Below, in pieces: positions 19,189 to 29,009 of a DNA stretch of 64,000 nt. This stretch comes from Hyphococcus sp. GTDB lineage: Bacteria > Pseudomonadota > Alphaproteobacteria > Caulobacterales > Parvularculaceae. Position 1 is the first letter of the stretch; the number at the start of each line of letters is the position of its first letter. The notes under the pieces are model-generated. The model was not told the origin of the DNA and did not search any database. It saw only the letters and a list, made by a program, of their open reading frames with translations. The translations under genes and the position numbers were made by a program. Where the stretch lies: positions 248,001 to 312,000 of the forward strand of contig JAJFGB010000011.1 in the NCBI GenBank assembly GCA_021776335.1. Direction: 5' to 3'.

Positions 19189-19901
19189 TTCCCGCGCGCG
19201 AGAAAGCGCTCCGCTTTCTCCAGGCCGTCGGGGTCGCCCACATGCATCCAATAGCCATCATAGACAACACCATGGAGCCGGCCGCGGCTAGCTGCGATGT
19301 CCCAAAGCAGCTTTGTCGAAAAGGGACCGTCTGGTCCTTCTTCGATCAAAGCGGGCGAGATGATCTGTAATCCGGTAAAAACAAAAGGGGCCGTCTCATT
19401 CGAACGTAATGCGATTTGCCCATCCGCCGATCGGTCAAAATCGCCGTTGCCATCATAGCCACTCGTGTGCTCGATCGGCGCCAGCAGCAAAAGCGCATCC
19501 ATGTCTTTGTCATTCCAGCAGTCCGACAAGGCGGCGCAGGCATCTTTGCCGTTCTGGTCAACCATGATTGCATCGGTGTTCGTGCAGAAAACCGGCGTCT
19601 CACCGAAATGTACGCGTGCCTTTTTTAGCCCTCCCCCGGTTTCAAGCAGTTGTCCTCGTTCGTCGGAAATAATAATTTGTGGTGCTGTGCGGTCTTTTAG
19701 GTGGGTCTCTACCTGATCAGAACGATAATGAACATTGACGATGGCGCGGGCGACGCCGGCTTTTGAAAAGCGGTCGAGCGTATAATCAATAAGCGCCTTG
19801 CCGCTCACATTAATCAACGGCTTTGGTTTTTGGTCCGTTAGCGGGCGCATGCGCGTTCCAAGTCCGGCGGCAAGCACCATTGCAGTATTGGGTGTGGTCA
19901 T
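19185..19901 (-). CDS. murU: N-acetylmuramate-1-phosphate uridylyltransferase (MurU-like)
   Basis: A 238-residue nucleotidyltransferase with the signature VLAAGLGTRMRPLTDQKPKPLINV at the N-terminus and TNTDAIMVDQNG as the metal site. Known MurU turns MurNAc-1-phosphate into UDP-MurNAc in the cell-wall recycling route that bypasses de novo synthesis and fosfomycin. The gene partner directly upstream is an AmgK-like sugar kinase, overlapping by 4 bp, which is the known AmgK-MurU pairing and supports this role over a general sugar nucleotidyltransferase. Confidence 0.85.
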   Translation of the reverse strand: MTTPNTAMVLAAGLGTRMRPLTDQKPKPLINVSGKALIDYTLDRFSKAGVARAIVNVHYRSDQVETHLKDRTAPQIIISDERGQLLETGGGLKKARVHFGETPVFCTNTDAIMVDQNGKDACAALSDCWNDKDMDALLLLAPIEHTSGYDGNGDFDRSADGQIALRSNETAPFVFTGLQIISPALIEEGPDGPFSTKLLWDIAASRGRLHGVVYDGYWMHVGDPDGLEKAERFLARGK

Positions 19902-20986
19902 CGGGTAAACTCAACAAAATGGCGTGCGAAAAATGTCTGCAGCGATGCGATGTCCGGGCGTTGAAGATCCCGCCGAAAAAGACTTTCAACGCGTGGCAGA
20001 AAGTCAAGATATCTCGGTTTTTTGTCGCGCTTGGCGAGGCGGGCAAAAACACCGAGAATTTTTGCATTCCGTTGGGCGGCGAGTATGGCGTAATCACGCT
20101 CGAAAGCTGCACGATCAAAGGCGCCAGCCGCCGCTGCGCGCTCCGCATAATAATCCATCATGGCTATCGCGAGCTTTGGATCGACGTCCCGGCGGGCGTC
20201 TTCCAGGAGGGAAGCGAGATCATATGCAGCGCAACCAAAAAGGGCGTCCTGAAAATCGATCACACCGACACGTTCAACACCGCTGCGGTCCGGAAGCCAG
20301 AGCAAATTTTCAGCATGGTAGTCGCGCAAAACAAAACTGTGCGGCGCTGACAGATTACGGAGCTGGTCGCGCCAAAGCTCAAGATATTCTGCGCGGAGGT
20401 CATCACTGATAGTTTGCCCGTGCTTTAGCGGCCAATACCATTCGACAAGGAGGGCAGCTTCCGCCTCGAGCGCCGTCACATCATAGTCGAGCATTGCATA
20501 GTCGTCGTTGCGCGGGCGTGGCGAGCCCGCATTGCGCAGCGTTACCAATGCATCAATCGCGGTGCGATAAAGCAGCGTTTCGTCTTCACGGCCGATGACC
20601 CGGGCATATAAATCATCACCGAGATCTTCAATCAGTGCAAAGCCGGTCACGGGATCGGCGGCGTAGATCTCCGGTGCTGATAGACCTGCCTTTTTCAAAC
20701 TATTGGAAAGCGCAACAAATGCGTTGAGATTGGGACCTGCCAGTCGCGCCATGGCGTTATAGCCCAACGCTGAGCGTTTTTGCGGCGTGGCGTCTTGCGG
20801 GCAGGCGGCGGTTTCAGCGCCCGGCGGCGCGATCATCAAAACAGCGCGGCGGCCGTCTTTTTCAACGCGCTCGTAACTGCGTGTCGACGCGTCGCCAGCA
20901 AGGGGCCTCGCGATCGCTTTGCCCCATCCAGCGTTTTTGATAAAGGCGGCGCGCAATTCAGCCAGGGTTGGTTCAACATTGTCCAT
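19898..20986 (-). CDS. amgK: N-acetylmuramate / N-acetylglucosamine kinase (AmgK-like)
   Basis: A 362-residue aminoglycoside-phosphotransferase-fold kinase. The catalytic loop HSFVLRDYHAENLLWL (D-x-H-x-x-N) near residue 210 and the metal site VGVIDFQDALFG are clear; GDASTRSYERV is the nucleotide-binding strand. In AmgK-type enzymes the product is MurNAc-1-phosphate, the substrate of the adjacent MurU. The start at ATG 20986 has AAGG upstream and follows tsaE by 11 bp. It is in one tight operon with tsaE, murU, addB and addA. Genuine substrate specificity is inferred from context. Confidence 0.85.
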   Translation of the reverse strand: MDNVEPTLAELRAAFIKNAGWGKAIARPLAGDASTRSYERVEKDGRRAVLMIAPPGAETAACPQDATPQKRSALGYNAMARLAGPNLNAFVALSNSLKKAGLSAPEIYAADPVTGFALIEDLGDDLYARVIGREDETLLYRTAIDALVTLRNAGSPRPRNDDYAMLDYDVTALEAEAALLVEWYWPLKHGQTISDDLRAEYLELWRDQLRNLSAPHSFVLRDYHAENLLWLPDRSGVERVGVIDFQDALFGCAAYDLASLLEDARRDVDPKLAIAMMDYYAERAAAAGAFDRAAFERDYAILAAQRNAKILGVFARLAKRDKKPRYLDFLPRVESLFRRDLQRPDIASLQTFFARHFVEFTR

Positions 20987-20997
20987 CAACGAGCCTT

Positions 20998-21456
20998 TTA
21001 CGCGATTCCTGCATTTAACAGGCGCCCGCGCCAATTTTTGGCGCCTGTAATGTGTGCTTTTCGCGCCTTTCCGTCGACTTCAAGATGAATTCCCAGCGCT
21101 TCCAAAGGCGCCAGGGCGCCAATTCGTTCTGGCCATTCAATCACCATGACGCCATTTTCAAGCGCGTCTTCATAGCCCAGCTCCCAAACGTCTTCCGGGC
21201 GCTCAAGTCGGTAAAGGTCGAAATGCCATAGCAAAAAGCGCTCAGTCTCGTAGGTCTCAATGAAGGTAAAGGTTGGGCTCGGCACCTCGCTGGCGCTGGA
21301 GACGCATTTGATCATGCCGCGCGCCAGGGTTGATTTACCGGCGCCCAGATCGCCGGAAAGGCAAATGGCGTCGCCAGGCGCCAAAATCACACTCAACTGA
21401 GCGCCAAGCCGGGTTGTCGCTTCTTCGTCTTTCAGGGAGATTTCGATCGGGTGCAT
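20998..21456 (-). CDS. tsaE: tRNA threonylcarbamoyladenosine biosynthesis ATPase TsaE
   Basis: A 152-residue P-loop ATPase that works with TsaB and TsaD to make t6A37 on ANN-decoding tRNAs. The Walker A motif is LSGDLGAGKSTLARGMI near residue 35. SPTFTFIETYE and LLWHFDLYRLERPEDVWELGYED are TsaE signatures. The start is uncertain: ATG 21456 gives the usual length, while ATG 21474 and 21510 lie in frame upstream. It is the first gene of the minus-strand operon running to addA or trxA. Confidence 0.93.
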   Translation of the reverse strand: MHPIEISLKDEEATTRLGAQLSVILAPGDAICLSGDLGAGKSTLARGMIKCVSSASEVPSPTFTFIETYETERFLLWHFDLYRLERPEDVWELGYEDALENGVMVIEWPERIGALAPLEALGIHLEVDGKARKAHITGAKNWRGRLLNAGIA

Positions 21457-21504
21457 GGCCAGATACCTAATCATTCCGGGCGACTGTGAAAACCATGCTG
21501 TTGA

Positions 21505-21936
<432 letters not shown>

Positions 21937-21983
21937 ACACTGCCTGGCTTGACGCGTCGGCTTTGGCGCCGTTTTATGAACAA

Positions 21984-22439
21984 ATGGAGAACGTCGACTT
22001 TTCGTTGTCCGTGGCGGCTCGCCCGGACAAAACGCTCATGCTGACCAAGGGCGTCATGCGCCTTTTTAGCGATATGGGGCTGACGCCGATCGCCGAATTT
22101 AAACTCGCTAATGGCCGCAGAGCGGATGTCGCAGCGCTTGATCGCCGGGGAAAGATCACATTTGCAGAGATAAAATCCTGCCGCGCGGATTTCGAAACCG
22201 ATCAAAAATGGCCGGAATATATCGACTTCTGCGACCGCTTTTATTTCGCTGTCGACCCCACATTTCCGGCTGAGCTGCTTCCTGAAGGTGAAGGTTTAAT
22301 CATGGCCGATGGATATGGGGCCATGATCGCGCGCGCTGCAGAAGAGCGCGCACTCGCCGCGGCGCGGCGCAAAGCAGTTACTTTGCGGTTTGCGCGCCAG
22401 GCGGCGAGACGAGTTCAGCAGGCTCTAAGCGACGTTTAA
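21984..22439 (+). CDS. mmcB: MmcB family DNA repair protein
   Basis: A 151-residue protein matching the MmcB family, a LexA-regulated, mitomycin-related repair protein of Caulobacter-type alphaproteobacteria with a nuclease-like fold. The core reads LTPIAEFKLANGRRADVAALDRRGKITFAEIKSC; the R-x-D and E-I-K residues resemble a PD-(D/E)xK nuclease centre. The start is uncertain: ATG 21984 gives a full domain, TTG 21963 is possible, and the open frame reaches back into the ferredoxin gene. I did not find a convincing alphaproteobacterial SOS box (GTTC-N7-GTTC) just upstream. It lies 47 bp after the ferredoxin gene. Confidence 0.8.
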   Translation: MENVDFSLSVAARPDKTLMLTKGVMRLFSDMGLTPIAEFKLANGRRADVAALDRRGKITFAEIKSCRADFETDQKWPEYIDFCDRFYFAVDPTFPAELLPEGEGLIMADGYGAMIARAAEERALAAARRKAVTLRFARQAARRVQQALSDV

Positions 22440-22449
22440 GATCGACGTC

Positions 22450-23664
22450 TTATTGCGGGATTAGACGCAGCAATTTGCCGGTCGGCTCGCCGCGGCGATC
22501 CTCGGTCGTCACATAGATGGCGCCGTCCGGGCCGACGCGGACGTCGCGAATGCGTTCGCCGAGAAGATACCGCTCTTCACCCACTGGCTTGTCGCCGTCC
22601 ATAATCACGTGGTGCAGCGCTTCGCCATCTGACCCCGACATGGCGCCGACGAGAAGGTCGCCATCCCAGTCGGAAAATAGATCGCCGCGATAAACCGCAA
22701 GACCTGACGGTGCGATGGACGGCGTCCAGTATCTCACTGGCTGTGTTGTGCCTTCATATTCTGTAAACGGCGTAAGTTTGGCGCCGCTATAGTCGATTCC
22801 GTATGTTGCAATTGGCCAGCCGTAATTGGCGCCGGCTGTGATGATGTTGATTTCATCGCCGCCACGCGCGCCATGTTCGGTTTCCCAAAGAATGTTGCGC
22901 TCTGCGTCATAAGCAAGCCCTTGCGGGTTACGGTGACCCTTGGTGAAGAGTTCCGGTAAAGCGTTATCGCCGAAATCGGGATTGTCTGACGGAATAGAAC
23001 CATCCTCATTCAGACGGACAACAGCGCCGAAGCTGGAGGTGAGGTCCTGGGATTTTTCTTTGTATTTTGAACCTTCGCCAATTGTCACATAGAGTTTTCC
23101 GTCGCCGCCCCAAACCATTCGTCCACCAAAATGATGGCCGGTATCTTTGAGTGGTTTGGCTTCGTAAATAACTTCAAGATTTTCCAATGCGTTGCCGTTA
23201 AACACTGCGCGTGCCACGCGCAGCGCGTTCTCGCTTTGTGTTCCATGCGCATAGGAAAGATAAACGACGTTGTTCGTTGCAAAATCAACATGCAAAAGAA
23301 TGTCGAAATACCCGCCTTGATTCCATGCGAGAGTTTCCGGCGCGCCGGTAATCGGCTCCGCAACGAGCGCGCCGTTGCGAATAGCGCGTAAACGGCCTTC
23401 ACGTTCGGTAACAAGCAATGTTCCATCAGGGAGAAATGCGATCGACCAGGGATTAACGAGGCCATCAGCGAGGGTCTCGATTGCGAGTGCAAGATCTCCT
23501 TCGGGCGCCGGATCGGCCAGCGTTTCCTGTAGGTTTGCGTCGCCGCCGCCTTTGCCGCCCTGCAGCGCCGAAGAGGGCGCGGCTTCGCTTGCGTCATTTG
23601 AACAGGATGCTGTTATTGCCGCGATGCAACATGCTGCGGATATGAAGCGGTACAGTCTTTTCAT
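22450..23664 (-). CDS. PQQ-dependent sugar dehydrogenase (lipoprotein)
   Basis: A 404-residue GSDH-family beta-propeller that oxidises aldoses in the periplasm with PQQ. The N-terminus MKRLYRFISAACCIAAITASCSND looks like a lipoprotein signal with its lipid cysteine in TASC, so it is probably membrane-anchored. Signatures: NPWSIAFLPDGTLLVTEREG, GHHFGGRMVWGGDGKLYVTIGEG, KGHRNPQGLAYD and ETEHGARGGDEINIITAGANYGWP. The start at 23664 is chosen for the signal; the frame stays open to 23811 but that extension is not signal-like. It is a paralogue of 1819-2961, closer to the YliI/Asd form. Confidence 0.88.
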   Translation of the reverse strand: MKRLYRFISAACCIAAITASCSNDASEAAPSSALQGGKGGGDANLQETLADPAPEGDLALAIETLADGLVNPWSIAFLPDGTLLVTEREGRLRAIRNGALVAEPITGAPETLAWNQGGYFDILLHVDFATNNVVYLSYAHGTQSENALRVARAVFNGNALENLEVIYEAKPLKDTGHHFGGRMVWGGDGKLYVTIGEGSKYKEKSQDLTSSFGAVVRLNEDGSIPSDNPDFGDNALPELFTKGHRNPQGLAYDAERNILWETEHGARGGDEINIITAGANYGWPIATYGIDYSGAKLTPFTEYEGTTQPVRYWTPSIAPSGLAVYRGDLFSDWDGDLLVGAMSGSDGEALHHVIMDGDKPVGEERYLLGERIRDVRVGPDGAIYVTTEDRRGEPTGKLLRLIPQ

Positions 23665-23792
23665 GACAGAAATTCCAATCGCTGTGGTCATCACATATTG
23701 CATGGGTATGCGGATATAGGGCTCGACGTCAACGCAACATTTGTGAGAAAACAGATGCGAATTTTGCGCGTAACATTTCCAGGGAGCCATTG

Positions 23793-24239
23793 ATGAAACT
23801 TGGCCGGACAATTTTGGCGTTTTTGTTGGCGGTGGCGGCCAGTTATGTGGTGGCGATTATCTTTTTTACGCAACAAGTGATTGCGAAACGGGCGGCTATC
23901 GGCGCGAATTATACATCCGAGCAGCAGCTCGCGACCTTTGTTGATAATTTCCTGGGTCTCGCGCCGGCTTATGGGGTCGTGGTGGCGATTGCATTGCTGC
24001 TGGGGTTTCTGGTTGCCGCAGGTGTCAAACGAATATTGACGCCCTTAGCGCCGGTTGCATATCCAATTGGCGGCGCAGCGGCAGTTTATGCGGCGATTTT
24101 CTTGATAGAAAATACAGCCGGCAGCGGCGGCGTCGGCGCGTTAGAGGGCGCGAGAGGCGCCGTCGGTATGGGGCTACAGAGTTTTGCCGGCTTCATTGGC
24201 GGGATTGTTTTCGCAATGATGCGCGGCCGCGCCATATAG
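23793..24239 (+). CDS. four-helix membrane protein, unknown function
   Basis: A 148-residue inner-membrane protein with four predicted helices: about residues 6-28, 50-72, 82-103 and 122-143. Between helices 3 and 4 lies a Gly-rich loop (GSGGVGALEGARGAVGMG). I do not recognise the family. AGGGAG precedes the ATG by about 7 bases. It stands between divergent genes and is followed 42 bp later by a DUF885 gene on the same strand, so both may be one transcript. Confidence 0.7.
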   Translation: MKLGRTILAFLLAVAASYVVAIIFFTQQVIAKRAAIGANYTSEQQLATFVDNFLGLAPAYGVVVAIALLLGFLVAAGVKRILTPLAPVAYPIGGAAAVYAAIFLIENTAGSGGVGALEGARGAVGMGLQSFAGFIGGIVFAMMRGRAI

Positions 24240-24281
24240 GCGTATCGTTTCAACCATTGATTTTTCTCGGGAGAATATTGC

Positions 24282-26048
24282 ATGGGTCTTCAATCAAGAA
24301 TAATTGCGCCTTTGTGCGCTGCTGCGCTTTTCATCTGTAGTGCTGCAGCAAACGCACAGCCATCTGCATCCGACACATTGCAAGCTGTGATTGATGATCA
24401 CTGGGCCTGGGTAATGGAAGAAAACCCGACCTTCGCGACATCACTTGGCGTGCGCGACTATGACGACCGTCTCGGTGATGCATCGCTGGATGCCGCTGAG
24501 CGAGGGGTTGCGAAAGGCGCCGGATTTATCACGCGGCTGGAGAAAATTGCTGCTGAGGAACTCACATCGGGCGAGCTGGTCAATTACAAACTTTTACTTC
24601 TTGATCTGAAAAATGATGCGGCTGCAGCGCAGTTTGGCGGCAAATATCTTCTCATGACCAATCGCAATGGCCCGCACACATTTGTGACCGGCCTGCCTGA
24701 TCGGCTGCCATTCTTCACAAAGGCGGATTTTGAAAGCTATCTGGCGCGCCTGGAAGATATTCCACGCTACCTGTCGGAAGCAACAGATACCCTGGGCGCA
24801 GGCGCTGCTGCAGGTTGGACCCAGCCCTGCGCGCCGATGCAAGGTGTCGAACAATCAATCCGCTTCCATGTGGTTGAAGACGCGGCTGACAGCGTCTTTA
24901 TGAAGCCATTCGAGACAAAGCCTACGTTGATTTCAACGCGCGATTGGAAGCGCATGAAAGCGCGTGCCCAAAAATCCGTTGAGCGAAATGTGATCCCCGC
25001 GGTCGCCCGGTATGCGGATTTTTACGCGCAGGATTACGCGCCGGCTTGTCGCCAGGAAGTCGGCGCCAGCGCATTGCCAAATGGCCAAGCCTATTACGCA
25101 CATCGTGCGCGTGTTTTCACAACCACTGAGAAAACCCCTGACGAAATTCATCAACTGGGCCTGTCGGAAGTTGCGCGCATTCGGGCGGAGATGGCTGACA
25201 TCATCAAAGAAGTCGATTTCGATGGCGACTTTGAAGCCTTTCAAGTCTTCCTGCGCACTGACCCCAGGTTTTACGCAAAGACATCTGAGGAACTCGTCGC
25301 CGCCACGTCAGTGATCGCCAAGAGAGCGGATGGTGAATTACCGAGGCTGTTCACGCGCCTGCCGCGTATGCCCTATACGGTTAAGCCCGTGCCCGCTGAC
25401 ATCGCTGAAGGCACAACAACGGCCTATTATGAGCGACCTGCCGGCGATGGCAGCCGCGCCGGTGTTTATCGCATCAATACATCGCTTCTTGACCAGCGCC
25501 CGCTGTTCGAACTCGAAGCCCTGTCGTTGCATGAAGCGGTGCCGGGCCACCATTTCCAGATCGCTCTTAGCCAGGAGCTGACCCTGCCGAATTTCCGGAA
25601 ATTTGGCGGCTTTACAGCGTTTACAGAAGGCTGGGGGCTCTATGCAGAAAGTCTCGGGCTGGATGTAGGGTTTTATGAAGACCCCTATTCAAATTTTGGC
25701 CGGCTTTCTTATGAAATGTGGCGCGCCTGCAGGTTGGTTGTTGACACCGGCATGCATTCTAAAGGTTGGACTAAAGAACAGGCGGTTGCGTTCATGGCGG
25801 AAAACACGGCGCTGTCGCTTCACAATATTGAAGCGGAAGTAAACCGCTACATCACGTGGCCGGGGCAGGCGCTTGCCTACAAGATTGGCGAATTAAAGAT
25901 GCAGGAACTGCGTCGACGGGCGTCTGATGCGCTTGGCGCTGATTTCGACTTGCGGCGTTTTCATGATGCGCTGCTGGAAAATGGCGCTGTGCCGTTGTCA
26001 GTGCTTGAAGACAATATCGACGCATGGATCGCGGCCGAGAAAAGCTGA
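24282..26048 (+). CDS. DUF885 family secreted protein (putative metallopeptidase)
   Basis: A 588-residue secreted protein with a signal peptide (IIAPLCAAALFICSAAANAQ). It carries the DUF885 zinc motif HEAVPGHHFQIALSQE (H-E-x-x-x-G-H-H) near residue 425, similar to gluzincin-type peptidases, and the downstream FTEGWGLYAESLG with a candidate third metal ligand Glu. Members are thought to be carboxypeptidase-like; activity here is inferred. GGGAG lies 9 bases before the ATG. A second, diverged DUF885 protein lies at 34772-36649. Confidence 0.85.
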   Translation: MGLQSRIIAPLCAAALFICSAAANAQPSASDTLQAVIDDHWAWVMEENPTFATSLGVRDYDDRLGDASLDAAERGVAKGAGFITRLEKIAAEELTSGELVNYKLLLLDLKNDAAAAQFGGKYLLMTNRNGPHTFVTGLPDRLPFFTKADFESYLARLEDIPRYLSEATDTLGAGAAAGWTQPCAPMQGVEQSIRFHVVEDAADSVFMKPFETKPTLISTRDWKRMKARAQKSVERNVIPAVARYADFYAQDYAPACRQEVGASALPNGQAYYAHRARVFTTTEKTPDEIHQLGLSEVARIRAEMADIIKEVDFDGDFEAFQVFLRTDPRFYAKTSEELVAATSVIAKRADGELPRLFTRLPRMPYTVKPVPADIAEGTTTAYYERPAGDGSRAGVYRINTSLLDQRPLFELEALSLHEAVPGHHFQIALSQELTLPNFRKFGGFTAFTEGWGLYAESLGLDVGFYEDPYSNFGRLSYEMWRACRLVVDTGMHSKGWTKEQAVAFMAENTALSLHNIEAEVNRYITWPGQALAYKIGELKMQELRRRASDALGADFDLRRFHDALLENGAVPLSVLEDNIDAWIAAEKS

Positions 26049-26118
26049 AAATAGATCGGCGCACGCGATCTTTGAATAGTCTATCATCTGTGAACGCAGA
26101 AGGCGTTCGTGCACCAGT

Positions 26119-27366
26119 TCAGTTCTCTTCGTTGGCGCCTGTTTCGCTGGCATTCTCATCTTCTTCGACGCTGATGCGTTCAGGCGCTGCGCCCGGATCA
26201 TTCGTTTGAATATCGATGATTACAACGGAGCCAGTTCTGCGACCCTTTCGCTCTTGAGACCGTGTGGCCAGCGTCAACGCCTCACCTGAAAGCCCGCCGC
26301 GCATGGCGGTGCTGGATAGTTTGGCAAACACGCCGCCCAGATCGTCGCCTGCGAGCGCGCCGGGGTTGTCATTGCCGGAATAACGAGTGGTTTCTCCGCT
26401 TTCAGCATCCGCCGTTGATGCGGCGTATTTGTTTGCCCGTAGGGTTGTAGGGCGCATGCTGACAATTTGTGCGGTTTCGCCGGTCGCATAACGAGCGAGA
26501 TGATCGTAGAGATCAGTTGGCCAAGCTGGAAAGAGATAGGGGCGTGCGCTGAAGTAAGTTTTGGAAATGCGCATTTCGCCGCGAACGCGATCAACCCCCC
26601 GCAAGGAGTTAACGAACTCGCGCCCATTATATTCAAGCTGTGTTTGAAGCAACGCACCGGAAAACGCCTGTGTGGTGATGTTTGGCCCGCCGATTGCGCC
26701 TTCCCAAAACCCGTACATAACATATGGGTTTTTCCAGTACCGGTAGACAATGTTGTACCTGATGTCATTGAGGCTCAGTGCGACACCGTTCACCTCAACC
26801 AGCTTTGCCTCAAACATTAAGGCATTGCCGTGATCTCGTAAGCGATGAGACTGGGGCCGCGAAATTGGATGCGCCTTGGCAATTTCATGCACCAAAACCG
26901 CATTGTGCAAATTGAGCCAAAACGCCAGCTGTTCGTCCCGGCTAAGATCGCCATAGTTAATCCGGCCCATCGTATCCTGAAGCGCCTGCCGATAAACGCC
27001 GACATAATCGATGGCGCCGTCATCAAACAAATGAAACAGGACACGGTTGCCCTCAAAACGGTATCGCGATTTGCTCCCCGTAGTGACTTTGGTTCCTGTT
27101 TGGCGTGAATTGTCATCGCGGCGTGCAGCGACTCTGTTAGAGCGTCCTGTATTGTAGACTGCCGTCCGCAAAAATTTTGTCCACGGATTATGATCAAGCT
27201 GATATCGTGTCGATTGCGAATAGGGCGCAAATACCGCGAACCGATCATCGATTTTTTCAGGCGCCGTGGCATTGGTGACGCGATCCGGCGCCGTTGCCGA
27301 AGGGGAGGTCCCTGTTGCGCAGGCGGATAGCGCAAAAGCTAATAAGGCGATTAATGACCTGGCCAT
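26119..27366 (-). CDS. DUF547 lipoprotein
   Basis: A 415-residue protein with a lipoprotein signal (SLIALLAFALSACATG, lipobox S-A-C). The DUF547 domain lies at about residues 125-300, with LSRDEQLAFWLNLHNAVLVHEIA and LNDIRYNIVYRYW, a family with an unknown fold in some cases linked to a papain-like arrangement. The C-terminal 100 residues are low-complexity and acidic (ends EEDENASETGANEEN). AGGGGAAAT precedes the ATG. It is divergent from phoR with a 101-bp shared promoter region, so Pho control is possible but unproven. Confidence 0.8.
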   Translation of the reverse strand: MARSLIALLAFALSACATGTSPSATAPDRVTNATAPEKIDDRFAVFAPYSQSTRYQLDHNPWTKFLRTAVYNTGRSNRVAARRDDNSRQTGTKVTTGSKSRYRFEGNRVLFHLFDDGAIDYVGVYRQALQDTMGRINYGDLSRDEQLAFWLNLHNAVLVHEIAKAHPISRPQSHRLRDHGNALMFEAKLVEVNGVALSLNDIRYNIVYRYWKNPYVMYGFWEGAIGGPNITTQAFSGALLQTQLEYNGREFVNSLRGVDRVRGEMRISKTYFSARPYLFPAWPTDLYDHLARYATGETAQIVSMRPTTLRANKYAASTADAESGETTRYSGNDNPGALAGDDLGGVFAKLSSTAMRGGLSGEALTLATRSQERKGRRTGSVVIIDIQTNDPGAAPERISVEEDENASETGANEEN

Positions 27367-27467
27367 GGATTTCCCCTTTGTTCCCGCGCCGACACTCTAT
27401 GAGGCTAAACGCGGCAAAGCAAAGGTTGATTGATTTGCGAATTTTCTGCGCATAGGTTCCCGGCCAT

Positions 27468-28874
27468 ATGCAGGAAAACCTAGCAACGCTGATCCGCAAT
27501 ACGGCCGCTCAGGTGCGAGCGCGCGATTTTGCGTGGGCCGTCGGGATAAGCGGCGGCGTGGGTGTTGCCGTGTTGTTGAGCGGACTTGGCGATTGGCGTC
27601 TTGTGATCCTCACCTGGTTTTTTTTTCTTGCCTTGCTTGCCATTCGCTTCAGGCTGTCATCTGGACGCGTGTGGGCGGCGCCAGTGCAGCGTATCGTTGA
27701 AACGGAATTGAGTGCGCAAGAGGCGGAGCTGACAACTTTGCGGATGGCGCGAGATGTTGCCGAAGCTTTGCCGGAGCCCTTGTTCATTCTTGACGCAACG
27801 GGTGTAGTTGAACATGCAAATCCAGCAGCTGAAAAGCTCGTCGGCGCCAAGGAAATAACCGGGCGCCATTTTGCGGCTGTGTTGCGCACGCCGAGCGTTT
27901 ACGAGGCAGTAGAGGCAGTGTTGTTGTCTAATGACCCGGCGACGGTCGAGTTTACAATGATGGGCGCCGTCGAGCGATCATGCCGGGCTTATGTGGCGCC
28001 GATAGAATCAGGGGCGGAGTTGAGCGCGGGACGTCAGCAACGCGCTCTGGTATTCATTCGCGATCTTACGAGTGAGCGCCGTGTCGAACAGATGCGGGCA
28101 GATTTCATTGCCAGCGCCAGTCATGAATTGCGCACCCCGCTTGCTTCAGTCATTGGATTTATCGAAACGCTTCGCGGCCATGCGAAAAGCGACCCTGAGG
28201 CACAGGAAAAATTTCTGGCGATTATGCAGTCGCAAGCTGAACGGATGCAGCGCCTGGTTTCCGATCTTATGTCCTTGTCGCGCATTGAGCTAAATGAACA
28301 CGTGCCGCCAAAGGACATCGTTGATGTCGCCGATGTCGCTACGGATGTGATCGAAAGCCTGTCGCCGCTCTTTGAACGGGCAGGCGCCATTGTTGATCTT
28401 ATCAAGGACACCGACGAGGCGACGAAAATTGTGGGTGACCACGACGAAATTTTTCAGGCTGTCCAGAACCTTCTTGACAACGCTGTTAAGTATGGCGGCG
28501 ACCCGGCGATGATTAAATTGCGCGTCGGCCGCGGTGCGGCGCCGGCTTTAACTGGTGAGGGCGATCCCGGTTACCGAGCGGGCGATGCCGCCGCCCAAGT
28601 CGCTGCTCGGACTGGTACGCGTGTTGACGACCTCGTTTATGTGCAGATCCGCGATTTTGGTCCAGGTATTGAGCGCGCAGATTTGCCAAGACTCACGGAG
28701 CGATTTTACCGGGTTAATATTGAGCGCAGCCTTAAAAGCGGGGGCACCGGCTTGGGCCTGGCCATCGTCAAGCACATCATCAATCGCCACCAGGGCGGTT
28801 TTCAAATTGAGAGCCGGCTGGCCGGCGGCACAGCATTCAACTGTTATTTTCTTGTGGCCGCGAAGAATCTCTGA
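27468..28874 (+). CDS. phoR: phosphate regulon sensor histidine kinase PhoR
   Basis: A 468-residue membrane sensor kinase. Two N-terminal helices (about residues 24-60) are followed by a PAS domain (about 98-200), the dimerisation/phospho-acceptor helix SASHELRTPLASVIGF with His219, and the ATPase domain with N-box QAVQNLLDNAVKYGG, G1 DFGPGIERADLPRL and G2 GGTGLGLAIVKHI. About 30 extra Ala/Gly-rich residues sit between N-box and G1. In known PhoR, the kinase reads the PstSCAB-PhoU state and phosphorylates PhoB; here phoU and phoB follow but pst genes do not. Confidence 0.93.
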   Translation: MQENLATLIRNTAAQVRARDFAWAVGISGGVGVAVLLSGLGDWRLVILTWFFFLALLAIRFRLSSGRVWAAPVQRIVETELSAQEAELTTLRMARDVAEALPEPLFILDATGVVEHANPAAEKLVGAKEITGRHFAAVLRTPSVYEAVEAVLLSNDPATVEFTMMGAVERSCRAYVAPIESGAELSAGRQQRALVFIRDLTSERRVEQMRADFIASASHELRTPLASVIGFIETLRGHAKSDPEAQEKFLAIMQSQAERMQRLVSDLMSLSRIELNEHVPPKDIVDVADVATDVIESLSPLFERAGAIVDLIKDTDEATKIVGDHDEIFQAVQNLLDNAVKYGGDPAMIKLRVGRGAAPALTGEGDPGYRAGDAAAQVAARTGTRVDDLVYVQIRDFGPGIERADLPRLTERFYRVNIERSLKSGGTGLGLAIVKHIINRHQGGFQIESRLAGGTAFNCYFLVAAKNL

Positions 28875-28891
28875 CTGGCAAATTTTGCCAG
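28875..28891. repeat. palindrome between phoR and phoU
   Basis: A perfect inverted repeat CTGGCAAA-T-TTTGCCAG begins immediately after the phoR stop. It lacks a T-tract long enough for a confident terminator and could be an operator or a weak attenuator between phoR and phoU. A single CTGTCAC, like one half of a Pho box, lies at about 28945-28951 in the same gap, but I see no second half at the right spacing. Confidence 0.35.
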
Positions 28892-29009
28892 CAAGTTTTG
28901 AATGACGCACAAATTGCGCTATATTTCTGCTCGCGCACAAGAATCTGTCACAAAAAACCGGCAACAAGGCGATCTTTCATCGTTTTGAACTTTATTGACG
29001 AGATTTTAA

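Noticed and set aside
28940-28960. CTGTCAC resembling a Pho box upstream of phoU
   Set aside because: Only one half-site is visible; the second 7-mer at 4-bp spacing does not match, so I do not call a Pho box.
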